DNA from: Clostridium_AF sediminicola
GTDB taxonomy: Bacteria > Bacillota > Clostridia > Clostridiales > Clostridiaceae
NCBI RefSeq assembly: GCF_050402865.1
Contig: NZ_BAABMF010000010.1
Coordinates: forward strand, 118,345-182,344
DNA: 64,000 nucleotides
Direction: 5' to 3'
In this document: piece after piece, positions 34,561-43,735 of the stretch
How positions within the stretch are numbered: position 1 is the stretch's first letter
How the letters are laid out: the number at the start of each line of letters is the position of its first letter
The notes under the pieces: generated by a model
Told to the model about the DNA's origin: nothing
Seen by the model: only the letters and a program-made list of their open reading frames with translations
The model's database searches: none
Position numbers and translations under genes: made by a program

Positions 34561-36357
34561 TTGAGTAAAAATTTTAAAAATAATCTTAGATTGAACTTAA
34601 ATCCTGGCGAAATGGCTAAACATAGTATGAATGCAATTTACAGTACTTTTTATAGATTCCCTTTGACGATACTTTTGTTTCTTGTAATAGCTGCAATATT
34701 TGTATATCGTATAGAGACTCCTTATGATCAGATAAGAGATATTGATGAAATATTGAATAGAGTAATTGCGGTTTTATTGCTAGGAGTACCATTTACTCTT
34801 AGTATAAGTTTATTGTTTGAAAGAGTAGGGAAAACCTTTAGTAATATTGTAAAAGTGGGAGTTTGGTTAGGAGATATTCTTGTGATTTTCTTATATTATC
34901 AGTTTTTATTACCTAATACAGACATGGTTCCTATGGTAAGGTTGATCCTTTTAGCATTTGCTTTAGTTCTTTGTTTTATATGTATACCATACTTTTATGA
35001 AAAAGAAAATTTCGAAATATATGTAAACAAGATAATCATTAGGTTAATTATAAGTTGTTTTTTTACAGTAGTTCTTGCTTTAGGGTTAATGGCTATCTTA
35101 TTTGCCATAGAGAATTTGCTATATAGTGATATGAATGAGAATCTATATATCTATACTTGGATTTTTGGATGGTTTGTTTTTGCTCCAGTTTATTTTTTAT
35201 ATGGTTTACCAGGTAATAGAAATAATTATGAAAAAGAAGATTATAATAAAGTATTAAAGGTATTGCTAGCATATATTGTCTTGCCTATCATAAGTGTTTA
35301 TACAATAGTACTGTATTTGTATTTTGCAAAAATTTTAATTACAAGAGTGTTTCCTAAGGGTATAGTTTCCTATCTTGTAGTATCTTATGCAGGTGTTGGA
35401 ATAGCAACAGTTTTTCTTGTTTGGCCACTGAGAAGTATTAATAAATGGGTAAGAATTTTTACAGAGATATATACTAAATTGATTTTTCTATTGTTAATTA
35501 TGATGTTTGTTTCAATCGGTATTCGGATAGGTGAATTCGGGTATACAGAAAATAGATATTTTATATTAATAATTGGGTTATGGGCCACTTCTGCTATGAT
35601 TTTTATTAATATTAACAAAGGGAAAAATAATATAATGTTGTTTATAAGTCTTGCAATTGTATCTGTCATTTCAGTTGTTGGTCCAATGAGTGCATTTGAT
35701 GTGTCTCAAAGAAGTCAAAATAAGCGATTCTATAAAATGTTATCTAAATATGATATGTTAGATAATAATATAGTGGTAAATAAAAATTTAAATATTATTG
35801 ATGAAGACAAAAAAGAGATAAGTGGAATTATTAGTTACTTTGATAATAATCATGAACTTAGCGACTTAAAGTATTTGCCTGATGATTTTACAAGAGGGAA
35901 TATGAAAGAGACTTTTGGTTTCGATGAATACTATGAAAAAGGTGGAGTAAATTTAAGCTATTTTAACTTTAGAAGTGATGAAAAACCTATTGAAGTGACA
36001 GGGTATAATATATTGTTTAGATTCAATAAGTATAATGATACACTAACTCAAAAAATCGAAAATGAAGAAGGTAGTTTAAAAGTTATAGTTAATGAAGAAA
36101 ATATTTTAAGTTTATCAAAAGATGGGGAAGATTTATACACTTATGATTTGAAAGAACATATTAAGGGGTTGTACAAAAAATATGGAACTAGCGAAAAAAG
36201 AGTGACTATACCCCTTCAGGAGTTGACTATATATAATGGTAACGAAAAGGCAGATGTAAAAATTGTATTTACGGGTATTGATGGTTCTAGAGGAGTTGCA
36301 GAGGATGAACTTAATGCTAATTTTATTCAAGGATATATGTTGGTAAAGTTTAAATAA
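34561..36357 (+). CDS. DUF4153 domain membrane protein
   Basis: A 598-residue protein with about ten membrane segments in the first 380 residues and a soluble C-terminal region of about 210. It matches DUF4153 proteins of Firmicutes, whose function is unknown. The start is the TTG at 34561, with AAGGAGG at the right distance; the in-frame ATG at 34537 lies upstream of that site. A TATAAT box is at 34514-34519. It diverges from the ger operon and is followed by a very strong terminator. Confidence 0.8.
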   Translation: MSKNFKNNLRLNLNPGEMAKHSMNAIYSTFYRFPLTILLFLVIAAIFVYRIETPYDQIRDIDEILNRVIAVLLLGVPFTLSISLLFERVGKTFSNIVKVGVWLGDILVIFLYYQFLLPNTDMVPMVRLILLAFALVLCFICIPYFYEKENFEIYVNKIIIRLIISCFFTVVLALGLMAILFAIENLLYSDMNENLYIYTWIFGWFVFAPVYFLYGLPGNRNNYEKEDYNKVLKVLLAYIVLPIISVYTIVLYLYFAKILITRVFPKGIVSYLVVSYAGVGIATVFLVWPLRSINKWVRIFTEIYTKLIFLLLIMMFVSIGIRIGEFGYTENRYFILIIGLWATSAMIFININKGKNNIMLFISLAIVSVISVVGPMSAFDVSQRSQNKRFYKMLSKYDMLDNNIVVNKNLNIIDEDKKEISGIISYFDNNHELSDLKYLPDDFTRGNMKETFGFDEYYEKGGVNLSYFNFRSDEKPIEVTGYNILFRFNKYNDTLTQKIENEEGSLKVIVNEENILSLSKDGEDLYTYDLKEHIKGLYKKYGTSEKRVTIPLQELTIYNGNEKADVKIVFTGIDGSRGVAEDELNANFIQGYMLVKFK

Positions 36358-36358
36358 T

Positions 36359-36399
36359 AAAAAATAGTACTTTTCCAGAGGGAAAGTACTATTTTTTTT
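36359..36399 (+). terminator. Terminator after the DUF4153 gene
   Basis: A 17-bp stem (one bulged T) with AGAG loop and a run of eight T residues. Confidence 0.9.
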
Positions 36400-36461
36400 C
36401 AATTTGAAGAATATTTAAATGTCAGCATTATTATTGAATATAAAATATATTTTATATTCTT

Positions 36462-36947
36462 TTAGCATGTTCCTCTTTCTAAAGCTGTTAAGCCAGTTTT
36501 GGCTATTTTCTTTATACCATAAGGCCGCATTAGATTAATAAAAGCTTCTATTTTCCCGGAATCTCCTATTACTTCAATAGTCATACTTTTGGGATTCATG
36601 TCAATAATATTACACCGAAATACATTAACAGCTTCAGTAATTGATGATTTAGATGCAGGATCTGAAGCAGAAACTTTTATTAAAGCAAGTTCTCTAAACA
36701 CTGATTTTTCAGGTTCTAAAATAGTTACTTTTATAACGTCTACTAATTTATTTAGTTGTTTTTGAATCTGCTCTAAAAGGTATTTATCGCTCTTTACTAC
36801 AATAGTCATTCTCGATAATGTAGGATCTTCTGTAGGTCCAACTGTTAATGAGTGAATATTATAACCTCTTCTACTGAAGAGTCCTGAAATTTTACTTAAA
36901 ACACTTGGTTGATTTTCTACTATTACTGATAATACATAAGTATTCAT
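36462..36947 (-). CDS. ilvN: Acetolactate synthase small (regulatory) subunit
   Basis: A 161-residue IlvN/IlvH protein. It has the N-terminal ACT domain (YVLSVIVENQPSVLSKISGLFSRRGYNIHSL, split here only by description) and the C-terminal ALS_ss_C domain. It stimulates the large subunit and confers valine feedback. The ATG at 36947 is preceded by AAGGAGG; an upstream ATG in the same frame would lie inside ilvB. It begins 10 nt after the ilvB stop. Confidence 0.94.
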   Translation of the reverse strand: MNTYVLSVIVENQPSVLSKISGLFSRRGYNIHSLTVGPTEDPTLSRMTIVVKSDKYLLEQIQKQLNKLVDVIKVTILEPEKSVFRELALIKVSASDPASKSSITEAVNVFRCNIIDMNPKSMTIEVIGDSGKIEAFINLMRPYGIKKIAKTGLTALERGTC

Positions 36948-36957
36948 AACATCCTCC

Positions 36958-38562
36958 TTATAAGGTTCTTTGGTCTTTAGATACAACACAATTTATAATA
37001 TATGAACCTTTAGTATTCATAGCTTCTTCAATAACTTCTTTTAAGTCTTCATTTCTGTAAACTTTTTTTCCTTTAATATCATAAGCTTGGCATAGTTTAA
37101 TGAAATCAGGATTCTTTTGTAAATCTATACCATAAGTACTTCCATAGATTTTATTTTGGTATTCATTAACCATTCCTAGTATGCTGTTTTCAAATAATAG
37201 TATAATAATATCTAAATCATTTGCAAGAATAGTACCAAGTTCAAACATGCTCATTTGAAAACCACCATCACCACATACAGATATAACTCTTTTGTTAGGG
37301 TTTCCCATTTTTGCGCCAATAGCTGCTGGAATAGAATACCCCATGGTACCTAATCCACCTGAAGTTAAAAATCTTCTTTCACCGAAGATATGAAAATGAT
37401 GAGCAGTCCAAATTTGATTTTGACCAACATCAGCAGTAATTATAGTATCATCTTCAAGCATATCAGATAACAAATTTAATGCATATTTAGGACTTACATA
37501 TCCCTCTAAATTAAAGTTCTTTGATTCTTTTTTATAAGAGATAATTTCTTCTATCCAAGTATCTGTTTGGAGGATAGAAATATTTTTATTAAGTTCGTGT
37601 AAAATAGATTTTGAATCACCAACAAGCGGTATTGAGGTTCCTAAGTTTTTGCCTATTTCAGCAGGATCAATATCTATATGAATTAAATCTGCATTTTTTG
37701 CAAACTTAGAACCGCCAGTAGCTCTATCTGCAACTCTTGTACCTATTAAGATAATTAAATCAGCTTCTTTAACAGCTCTATTGGCATGAACATTACCGTG
37801 AGTACCAACAAGTCCCATGTAATAGGAAGATTTTGAACTAACACCATCCTTAGCCATAAGTGTATGGACTACAGGTATATGTGATTTATCTATAAACTCT
37901 GCTAACTCTTTTTCAGCATTTGCTAAAACTATTCCACCGCCTATACAAATTAGAGGTTTTTTACTTTGTTTTATTCTATTTAAAGCCTTCTTAATTTGAA
38001 ATTTATGACCTTCTACGGTAGGTTTGTAGCCTCTTATATTGACTTCTTTTGGATATTCGAAATTAATTTCTTTTTTCTGTATATCTAAAGGTATATCTAT
38101 CAAAACAGGACCTTTTCTACCGCTTCCCGCAATATAAAAAGCTTCTTTGAAAATTCTAGGAATATCATTTGCATTTTTAATTATATAGTTATGTTTGGTG
38201 AATGAAGCTGTTGCCCCAACAGTATCAGCTTCTTGGAAAATATCCTTTCCAATTAAGTTTGATTCAATTTGTCCTGTAATTACTACTAAAGGAATAGAAT
38301 CCATATAAGCTGTTGCAACAGCAGTAATTAAGTTTGTAGCACCAGGACCTGAAGTTGCTAAACATACTCCTGTAGTTCTAGTAGTTCGTGCAAAACCGGA
38401 AGCACTATGACCTGCAGCTTGCTCCTGTCTTACTAAGACATGTTCTATACTTGATTTTCTTAATGATTCATAAAGCGGAACCACAGGAACTCCAGGATAT
38501 CCAAATATTTTAGTTACGTTTTCTTTTTCTAAGCATTTTACAATAGCATCTGCACCATTCAT
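36958..38562 (-). CDS. ilvB: Acetolactate synthase large (catalytic) subunit
   Basis: A 534-residue thiamine-diphosphate enzyme of the AHAS family. The N-terminal domain has GYPGVPVVPLYE and the catalytic glutamate in VRQEQAAGHSA, followed by ATSGPGATNL. The C-terminal domain binds ThDP and Mg with GDGGFQM and NSILGMV. It condenses pyruvate to acetolactate, or with 2-oxobutyrate to acetohydroxybutyrate, at the head of the branched-chain amino acid pathway. No ilvC or ilvD is in the window. The gene is preceded by a T-box leader of about 700 nt. Confidence 0.93.
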   Translation of the reverse strand: MNGADAIVKCLEKENVTKIFGYPGVPVVPLYESLRKSSIEHVLVRQEQAAGHSASGFARTTRTTGVCLATSGPGATNLITAVATAYMDSIPLVVITGQIESNLIGKDIFQEADTVGATASFTKHNYIIKNANDIPRIFKEAFYIAGSGRKGPVLIDIPLDIQKKEINFEYPKEVNIRGYKPTVEGHKFQIKKALNRIKQSKKPLICIGGGIVLANAEKELAEFIDKSHIPVVHTLMAKDGVSSKSSYYMGLVGTHGNVHANRAVKEADLIILIGTRVADRATGGSKFAKNADLIHIDIDPAEIGKNLGTSIPLVGDSKSILHELNKNISILQTDTWIEEIISYKKESKNFNLEGYVSPKYALNLLSDMLEDDTIITADVGQNQIWTAHHFHIFGERRFLTSGGLGTMGYSIPAAIGAKMGNPNKRVISVCGDGGFQMSMFELGTILANDLDIIILLFENSILGMVNEYQNKIYGSTYGIDLQKNPDFIKLCQAYDIKGKKVYRNEDLKEVIEEAMNTKGSYIINCVVSKDQRTL

Positions 38563-38741
38563 ATGCTTTCCCTCCCCTTTTTATTAAAATTAATCAATTT
38601 AATCCCCCTTAAAAATGTTAAATATAAATAATACATAAAAGTAATATTTTAAAAAAGCAAGAATTTTTCATTATTAAAAGATAATTAAAAAATAATTGCA
38701 CAAAACAGCAAAATAACGTTAAATAATTGGTTTTTATCTAT

Positions 38742-38786
38742 AAAAAAAGACCGCCTCCTTCAAATATGAAAGAGCCTATTGCGGCA
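38742..38786 (-). terminator. Second attenuator-like hairpin in the ilvB leader
   Basis: On the minus strand a stem of about 16 bp (AGGCTCTTTCA against TTGAAGGAGG, extended by CCGC/CGGT) is followed by seven T residues. The bases before it, TGTGCCGCAATAG, resemble a decayed T-box core. Confidence 0.6.
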
Positions 38787-38794
38787 CACAGCTT

Positions 38795-38938
38795 ATATAA
38801 ATTGCGAAGAAGTTCGAAATTTATAGTGACAAGTTACAAGTGATAAATTACAAGTTCATGATACCTTTCGTAAACGAAAGCTTTTAATTAAATTAAAGAT
38901 AAAAAAATTCCTTTTGCGTAGCAAAAGCTCATTATTCC
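38795..38938 (-). repeat. Dispersed modular hairpin repeat, copy R2, inside the ilvB leader
   Basis: In minus orientation it has CTTTTGCTACGCAAAAG, CTTTCGTTTACGAAAG, tandem ATCACTTGTAACTTGTCAC units and the TATAAATT...AATTTATA end hairpin. It is nearly identical module by module to the core of copy R3 at 61.25-61.40 kb. Confidence 0.8.
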
Positions 38939-39043
38939 ATCATCTATGGGTCGGCTTAAGAGTTAGTTCTACTTTTCTTTCAAATACGTAAGAATTTAGT
39001 TAAACAGATTTGTATAATTATTCAGTTTATTATTTTTGTGTAT

Positions 39044-39260
39044 AAAAAAAGACAGACTATCTCTGGGGCGAGATATCTATCGCGGTACCACCCATATTTA
39101 TAACTTATTAGAATAACGGCAATGCCGGCACAGCTTACTACTACTTCAGCTTGCAGCTCAAGGGTGAGGTTCAACAAAATTAACTTATGGGTTTTCAGCA
39201 CTCCCCACTCTCTGTAAAGTCTTTTAAGTTTACTTATCCCTGTCATAGCTTTTTATATAA
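39044..39260 (-). promoter_or_regulatory. T-box leader of ilvBN, probably leucine-specific
   Basis: On the minus strand the T-box core TGGGTGGTACCGCG (39081-39094) is followed by a terminator, ATCTC-GCCCCA-GAGAT plus flanks, with seven T residues ending at 39044. The stem I 3' side reads CTC ACCCTTGAGC; CTC (39166-39168 on the plus strand as GAG) followed by A is the likely specifier, a leucine codon, as in other ilv leaders. Uncharged tRNA would favour readthrough into ilvB. Confidence 0.85.
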
Positions 39261-39294
39261 TGCATAAACTTGCAAAAATTTGTTATTGGTAATA

Positions 39295-39323
39295 ATAATA
39301 CTATGAAAAAAAAAGAATGTCAA
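39295..39323 (-). promoter_or_regulatory. Sigma-A promoter of the ilvBN T-box transcript
   Basis: On the minus strand TTGACA and TATTAT are separated by 17 nt, about 35 nt before the first T-box helix. The stretch 39324-39480 holds no gene that I can support. Confidence 0.75.
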
Positions 39324-39510
39324 CAAAAGAGTCAGAAATTTTAAAATTTTTTTCATTTTATTAAAATAAATATGTGAATATTATTATATTATTATAAAAT
39401 ATTTTAGATTTATTAACATACATTAAAAAAAGTATTTACTTTTATTTATTAGTAAAGTAATATTTAATAGGCTAAAATTGTGAGACAAAATCAGTAGGGA
39501 GGAAATTTAA

Positions 39511-40851
39511 GTGTTAAACATTTTAAGTAGGGGGTTAGAATTATTATTAAGCTTTGAATCTTATGTGATGTTACCTATATTAATGATGATTATTTCTTTG
39601 ATAATAGGGCTATCATGGCAAAAAACATTTAAATCTTGTTTAACATTAGGGATAGGATTTATAGGTATCTTTATCACTTTTGATCATTTTGTAGAACACT
39701 TAGGACCAGTTTTAGATATAATAGTCAAAAAAACTGGAATGGCACTAAATGTTCTAGATGTTGGGTGGCCGCCACTTGCGGGAATAACTTGGTCATTTGA
39801 GTATGTACCATTGTTATTAGTGGTTATTATGGCAACTAACGTAGTAATGTTTTTAACTAAATGGACGAAAACAGTTAATATAGATATTTGGAACTATTGG
39901 CATTTTATGCTTATAGCTCAAATTTTATATGGAGTAACAGGTAATATATATTTATCTATATGTGCAGCTGTTTTTGCTGTGATAATTATTATGAGAATTG
40001 CTGATTGGAGTGCTTCTGATGTGGGAAAATTCACTGGATTAGAAGGAGTTTCAATTACAACTTTACCATGTGTATGTTATTATCCAATAGGTATTTTGGG
40101 GGATAGGTTATTACAAAAGATACCGTTTATAAATAAAATTAAGGCTGATCCAGATACAATTAAGGACAAGCTTGGTTTCTTTGGAGATCCTATGTTTGTT
40201 GGATTTACAATGGGAACTGTATTGGGCATCGTGGCTAAGTATAGTTTAAAAGACACTTTAGAACTTGCATTTAATATATCAGCAGTAGTATATATACTTC
40301 CTAAAATGACTAAAATATTGGGAGACGGGTTATTACCAATTTCTTCTGGTATGAAAGAGTATATGATGAAAAGATTTCCTAAAATGAAGAATTCCTATAT
40401 AGGATTACATTTTGCGGTTTTACTTGGTGATTCAGCTGTAATAGTTACTGGAATATTACTTATGCCGGCTGCATTAATATTAGCTTTGATTTTGCCAGGA
40501 GTTAGATTTTTACCTTTAGGATCTTTACCTAATATGATAGGAGCAATTCCTATGATTGTTGTTGCATGTAGAAGAAATGTTGTTAAATCTTTTATAATAG
40601 GATTGTTTGTAGTAACAGGACATTTATATGTAGCATCTGGAATGGCTGAAATATATACTAATCTTGCGGCAGGAGTTAATTATACTATATCTGGATATGA
40701 CGGAATTATAACAAGTTTTCTAGAAGGTGGAAACTTGATGAGATACTGGATTATGGAATTATTCACAGGAAATACTTGGGGTATTCTATTAACACCAGTA
40801 GTATTATTTTTACTATATTATACAAAGAAAAAATGCGAAGCTTATGAATAA
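39511..40851 (+). CDS. PTS galactitol-type EIIC permease (GatC family), copy 1
   Basis: A 446-residue membrane protein with about ten hydrophobic segments and the GatC signatures GIGFIGIFITFD, DVGWPPLAGITWSFEYVPLL, then GDPMFVGFTMG and YGGN-type SGYDGIIT. GatC-type EIIC subunits form the sugar channel of galactitol or related PTS systems and normally need EIIA and EIIB proteins. None is encoded here; the next gene is a second EIIC. The start is GTG after GGGAGGAAA. Confidence 0.88.
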   Translation: MLNILSRGLELLLSFESYVMLPILMMIISLIIGLSWQKTFKSCLTLGIGFIGIFITFDHFVEHLGPVLDIIVKKTGMALNVLDVGWPPLAGITWSFEYVPLLLVVIMATNVVMFLTKWTKTVNIDIWNYWHFMLIAQILYGVTGNIYLSICAAVFAVIIIMRIADWSASDVGKFTGLEGVSITTLPCVCYYPIGILGDRLLQKIPFINKIKADPDTIKDKLGFFGDPMFVGFTMGTVLGIVAKYSLKDTLELAFNISAVVYILPKMTKILGDGLLPISSGMKEYMMKRFPKMKNSYIGLHFAVLLGDSAVIVTGILLMPAALILALILPGVRFLPLGSLPNMIGAIPMIVVACRRNVVKSFIIGLFVVTGHLYVASGMAEIYTNLAAGVNYTISGYDGIITSFLEGGNLMRYWIMELFTGNTWGILLTPVVLFLLYYTKKKCEAYE

Positions 40852-40856
40852 TAATT

Positions 40857-40889
40857 ATAAATTGCGAAGAAAAGCGCTTCGCAATTTAT
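40857..40889. repeat. End-hairpin module of the dispersed repeat, copy R4
   Basis: ATAAATTGCGAAG and its exact complement (13 bp) around a 7-nt loop, between the two EIIC genes. The same arm sequence ends repeat copies R2 and R3. It may have been left by a larger element. Confidence 0.7.
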
Positions 40890-40970
40890 TTCAATTATTA
40901 TCAACACTATCATAAAACATTGCAAAGAACAAAAGATGGTTATATAGATTTTATTAGGGAAGTGAGTTAT

Positions 40971-42302
40971 GTGCAATTTTTAGGTTCTATTTTAGATTTA
41001 GTATTAAGTTTTAAAGCTTATGTTATGTTACCTGTGCTAATGATGATTCTTTCGATTTTTATAAGGATTGAATGGAGAAAAGCTTTTAAATCTTGTTTGA
41101 CTTTGGGAATTGGGTTTATAGGTATTTTTGTTATATTTGATTACTTTGTAGGCAATATTGCACCTGCTTTAGAAGCTATTATTGGAAGAACAGGAATGAA
41201 TTTTGATGTTTTAGAAGTAGGGTGGCCACCTTTTGCAGCAATGGCTTGGTCTTTTGAATTTGTACCTATTATGATACTTTTAGTATTTGCGACCAATATA
41301 GTTATGGTGATATTTAAATGGACACATACAATTAATATAGATATATGGAATTTTTGGCATTTCATTATTATGTGTCAGATGATGTATGAAATTTCAGGAA
41401 ATATTTTCATTTCCTTGAGTGCGGCAGTTTTATTGGTGGTAATAACTCTAAAAATTGCAGATTGGAGTGCTCGTGATGTAGAAGAGTTTTCAGGGTTAGA
41501 AGGAGTAGCAATAACAACTGTAACTGGAAGTTGTTATTATCCAATAGCGGTTTTAGGGAATAGTGTATTAGAAAAAATACCTTACATAAATAAGATAAAG
41601 GCTGATCCAGAAGGGATAAAGGACAAGCTTGGATTTTTTGGAGAGTCTATGTTTATTGGATTTATTATGGGTTTAGGACTGGGAATAGTAGCTAAATATA
41701 GTATAAAAGATACTTTAGAGTTGGCTTTTAATATTGCGGCAGTAGTATTTATAATTCCAAAAATGTGTGGAATATTAATAGAAGGATTGATGCCAATTTC
41801 TTCTGGTATGAAAGAGTATATTATAAAAAGATTCCCTAAGATGGAAAAGTCATATATTGGGTTAGACTTTTCAGTTTTACTGAGAGATCCAGCAGTTGCT
41901 GTGACGGGAATATTACTAATGCCGGTAGCGTTAGTTCTAGCATTGACTTTACCAAGGATTCGTTTTATACCTCTTGGAGATTTGCCAAATATGATGGGGG
42001 TTGTAGTAATGATTGTTGTTGCATGTAAAGGAAATGTTATAAGATCAATAATAATAGCAATTCCAATACTTATAGGGAAATTATATGCATCATCAAGTTT
42101 GGCGGGTCTCTACACTAAACTGGCAGAAAATGTTAATTACTCTATCAACGGTTATGATGGACAAATAACAGGTTTTCTAGCAGGAGGTAACTTACTGAGA
42201 TACTGGATTATGAATTTATTTACAAGAACTACATGGGCAATATTTTTGGTTCCTATAGTGGTTTATATATTGTATTACACAAAGAAGAAATGCGAAACTT
42301 AA
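40971..42302 (+). CDS. PTS galactitol-type EIIC permease (GatC family), copy 2
   Basis: A 443-residue paralogue of the preceding gene, similar over its whole length (for example LGIGFIGIFVIFD, VGWPPFAAMAWSFE, SGMKEYIIKRFPKM). The GTG at 40971 is chosen because it aligns with the start of copy 1 and has GGGAAGTGAG upstream; the frame is open for 17 more codons upstream but without a site. Both copies keep the family motifs, so both may be functional. Confidence 0.86.
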   Translation: MQFLGSILDLVLSFKAYVMLPVLMMILSIFIRIEWRKAFKSCLTLGIGFIGIFVIFDYFVGNIAPALEAIIGRTGMNFDVLEVGWPPFAAMAWSFEFVPIMILLVFATNIVMVIFKWTHTINIDIWNFWHFIIMCQMMYEISGNIFISLSAAVLLVVITLKIADWSARDVEEFSGLEGVAITTVTGSCYYPIAVLGNSVLEKIPYINKIKADPEGIKDKLGFFGESMFIGFIMGLGLGIVAKYSIKDTLELAFNIAAVVFIIPKMCGILIEGLMPISSGMKEYIIKRFPKMEKSYIGLDFSVLLRDPAVAVTGILLMPVALVLALTLPRIRFIPLGDLPNMMGVVVMIVVACKGNVIRSIIIAIPILIGKLYASSSLAGLYTKLAENVNYSINGYDGQITGFLAGGNLLRYWIMNLFTRTTWAIFLVPIVVYILYYTKKKCET

Positions 42303-42310
42303 TAATAAAT

Positions 42311-43606
42311 TCAATAAATTTTACCAGTAACAAATAACTTTAAGAAAATAGAATTTTTGGGCATATACTTTATTGGGATAAGTTTGAAATCATAACTTAT
42401 GGATTGAAAATTTGTATTATTATTATTTAATAATTCTTCTGCTTTTTTTCTAAGTTTATTTTTTTCTATTTCAATAAATTTTAAATCCGAAGAGGATATT
42501 GTACTAGTGAGCTCTAGTTCGTATGTGGAATTTAAAGCTCCTTCAGCTATTATCGTTGGATGATTTTCTATATTAATTAATTTGTGGTTGAAAAAATAGT
42601 TATTATTATCTTTATCAAAAAGATTAATCAAAGGTGAAGAGCCATTAAATATATTGTTATGTTTTATAAATTTATTCCATTTGTTATTACTTGGTAGCGT
42701 TTTAAAAAAAGTATATTTGGGATAGAAGTTTGGAATTTGTAATCCTTGGTAATAACTTAAAGTATCGTCTAGTTTTGGGAAAGCATTTTGAATAATACCC
42801 ATTTTTATTTCATTGTTATAAGGGGTTAAAACAAAGGCATTTTCTTCGCCTATATGAATACTTGAACCAATTAAGTTTGATGTAAATATTGATTGCCATG
42901 TAAAAAAAGGACAAGTCAATGCAAGATTTGGACTCATTAATCTTCCATTACCTTTCATATAATAGACAGGTGATTTGATTCCTAAATCATAAAAGATTTC
43001 ATTCATAGATTTTGAAAATTTACTAGCTGTATCATGTAACATTAAATCTAAAAACAGCATATTCTGTCTTAAAACAAAGTTAAAAACATTATAAGAATAA
43101 GATCCTTTAATTGTGAAAGTATTTGGACAGATTTTATTAATGTAACAAATCAGGTCTTTTTCTTTGTTCGAATCTAGGGTGGAAAAATCACTATTTATTG
43201 CAATTTCTTTTATACCTTTATCTTTTAGCATTCTTAAATATTCTCTTAAATCATTTTTTTCATTTTCACTTTCTATTGAGTGAATATTAAAATCATATAT
43301 ATTAAATTCAATGCCATTTAAAAGTCTTTTTTTGTTTAGGGTAGTTTTTTGGATATAGCCAATTTTTATATAGCCAAAAGTATATTTTCTTTTATTAACT
43401 ATCAAATCAGAAAAATCTGTAACAATAAGTATGTTTTTTATAAAAGTTGTTCCTATTTTGTTCTTTACTAAAAAAGAGGATAATTGATGTTTTAATTCTT
43501 TAATATTACGATATTTTCTGGTAATAGACGCTATAGGAATAGTAGATACAGCGTATATAATATCATAAGAGTTTTTCTTTACAACGATAACTAAGTTTCC
43601 TTTCAA
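42311..43606 (-). CDS. Degenerate hydantoinase/oxoprolinase-like (HyuA-like) protein
   Basis: A 431-residue protein that aligns along its length with the intact HyuA-like ATPase at 49.3 kb but has lost the ASKHA nucleotide motifs. Where the intact copy has DVGGTNTD this one reads VVKKNSYD, and where it has DVGGTTTDIG this one reads HIGEENAFVL. Other blocks remain recognisable, such as IKEIAINSDFSTLDS against VEAIAISCVFSPVRE and YYMKGNGRLMS against LCQNDGTLMS. The frame is intact, so it is probably a non-hydrolysing paralogue rather than a pseudogene. The TTG at 43606 aligns with the intact protein's start and follows AGGTG; the frame extends upstream into the structured element. Confidence 0.7.
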   Translation of the reverse strand: MKGNLVIVVKKNSYDIIYAVSTIPIASITRKYRNIKELKHQLSSFLVKNKIGTTFIKNILIVTDFSDLIVNKRKYTFGYIKIGYIQKTTLNKKRLLNGIEFNIYDFNIHSIESENEKNDLREYLRMLKDKGIKEIAINSDFSTLDSNKEKDLICYINKICPNTFTIKGSYSYNVFNFVLRQNMLFLDLMLHDTASKFSKSMNEIFYDLGIKSPVYYMKGNGRLMSPNLALTCPFFTWQSIFTSNLIGSSIHIGEENAFVLTPYNNEIKMGIIQNAFPKLDDTLSYYQGLQIPNFYPKYTFFKTLPSNNKWNKFIKHNNIFNGSSPLINLFDKDNNNYFFNHKLINIENHPTIIAEGALNSTYELELTSTISSSDLKFIEIEKNKLRKKAEELLNNNNTNFQSISYDFKLIPIKYMPKNSIFLKLFVTGKIY

Positions 43607-43638
43607 AATATCACCTGCTAATTTATAGTTTTGCATAT

Positions 43639-43735
43639 AGATAAACCACTTCAACTATTAATCTATACAAGTCCATAACTCATTAAAGCCTGAGGTTTTG
43701 TACATGAATAGATTAAGTTTACGTATGGTTTATCT
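43639..43735 (-). promoter_or_regulatory. Three-copy structured element, copy 2
   Basis: Outer stem AGATAAACCA/TGGTTTATCT is perfect over 10 bp. Inside, AATCTAT pairs with ATAGATT, and CTCA-TTAAAGCC-TGAG forms the tip. TTCAACT and ACGTATGG loops are shared with copies 1 and 3. It fills the gap between the DUF917 stop codon and the HyuA-like start, so it lies in the leader of the latter. Confidence 0.6.

Noticed and set aside
39022..39246. 75-codon minus-strand open frame
   Set aside because: It lies entirely within the ilvB T-box leader and covers the conserved T-box core and terminator; no ribosome binding site.
42311..43606. HyuA-like gene as a pseudogene
   Set aside because: The frame is open for over 430 codons and aligns with the intact copy from start to end; loss of motifs without frameshifts fits a diverged protein better.
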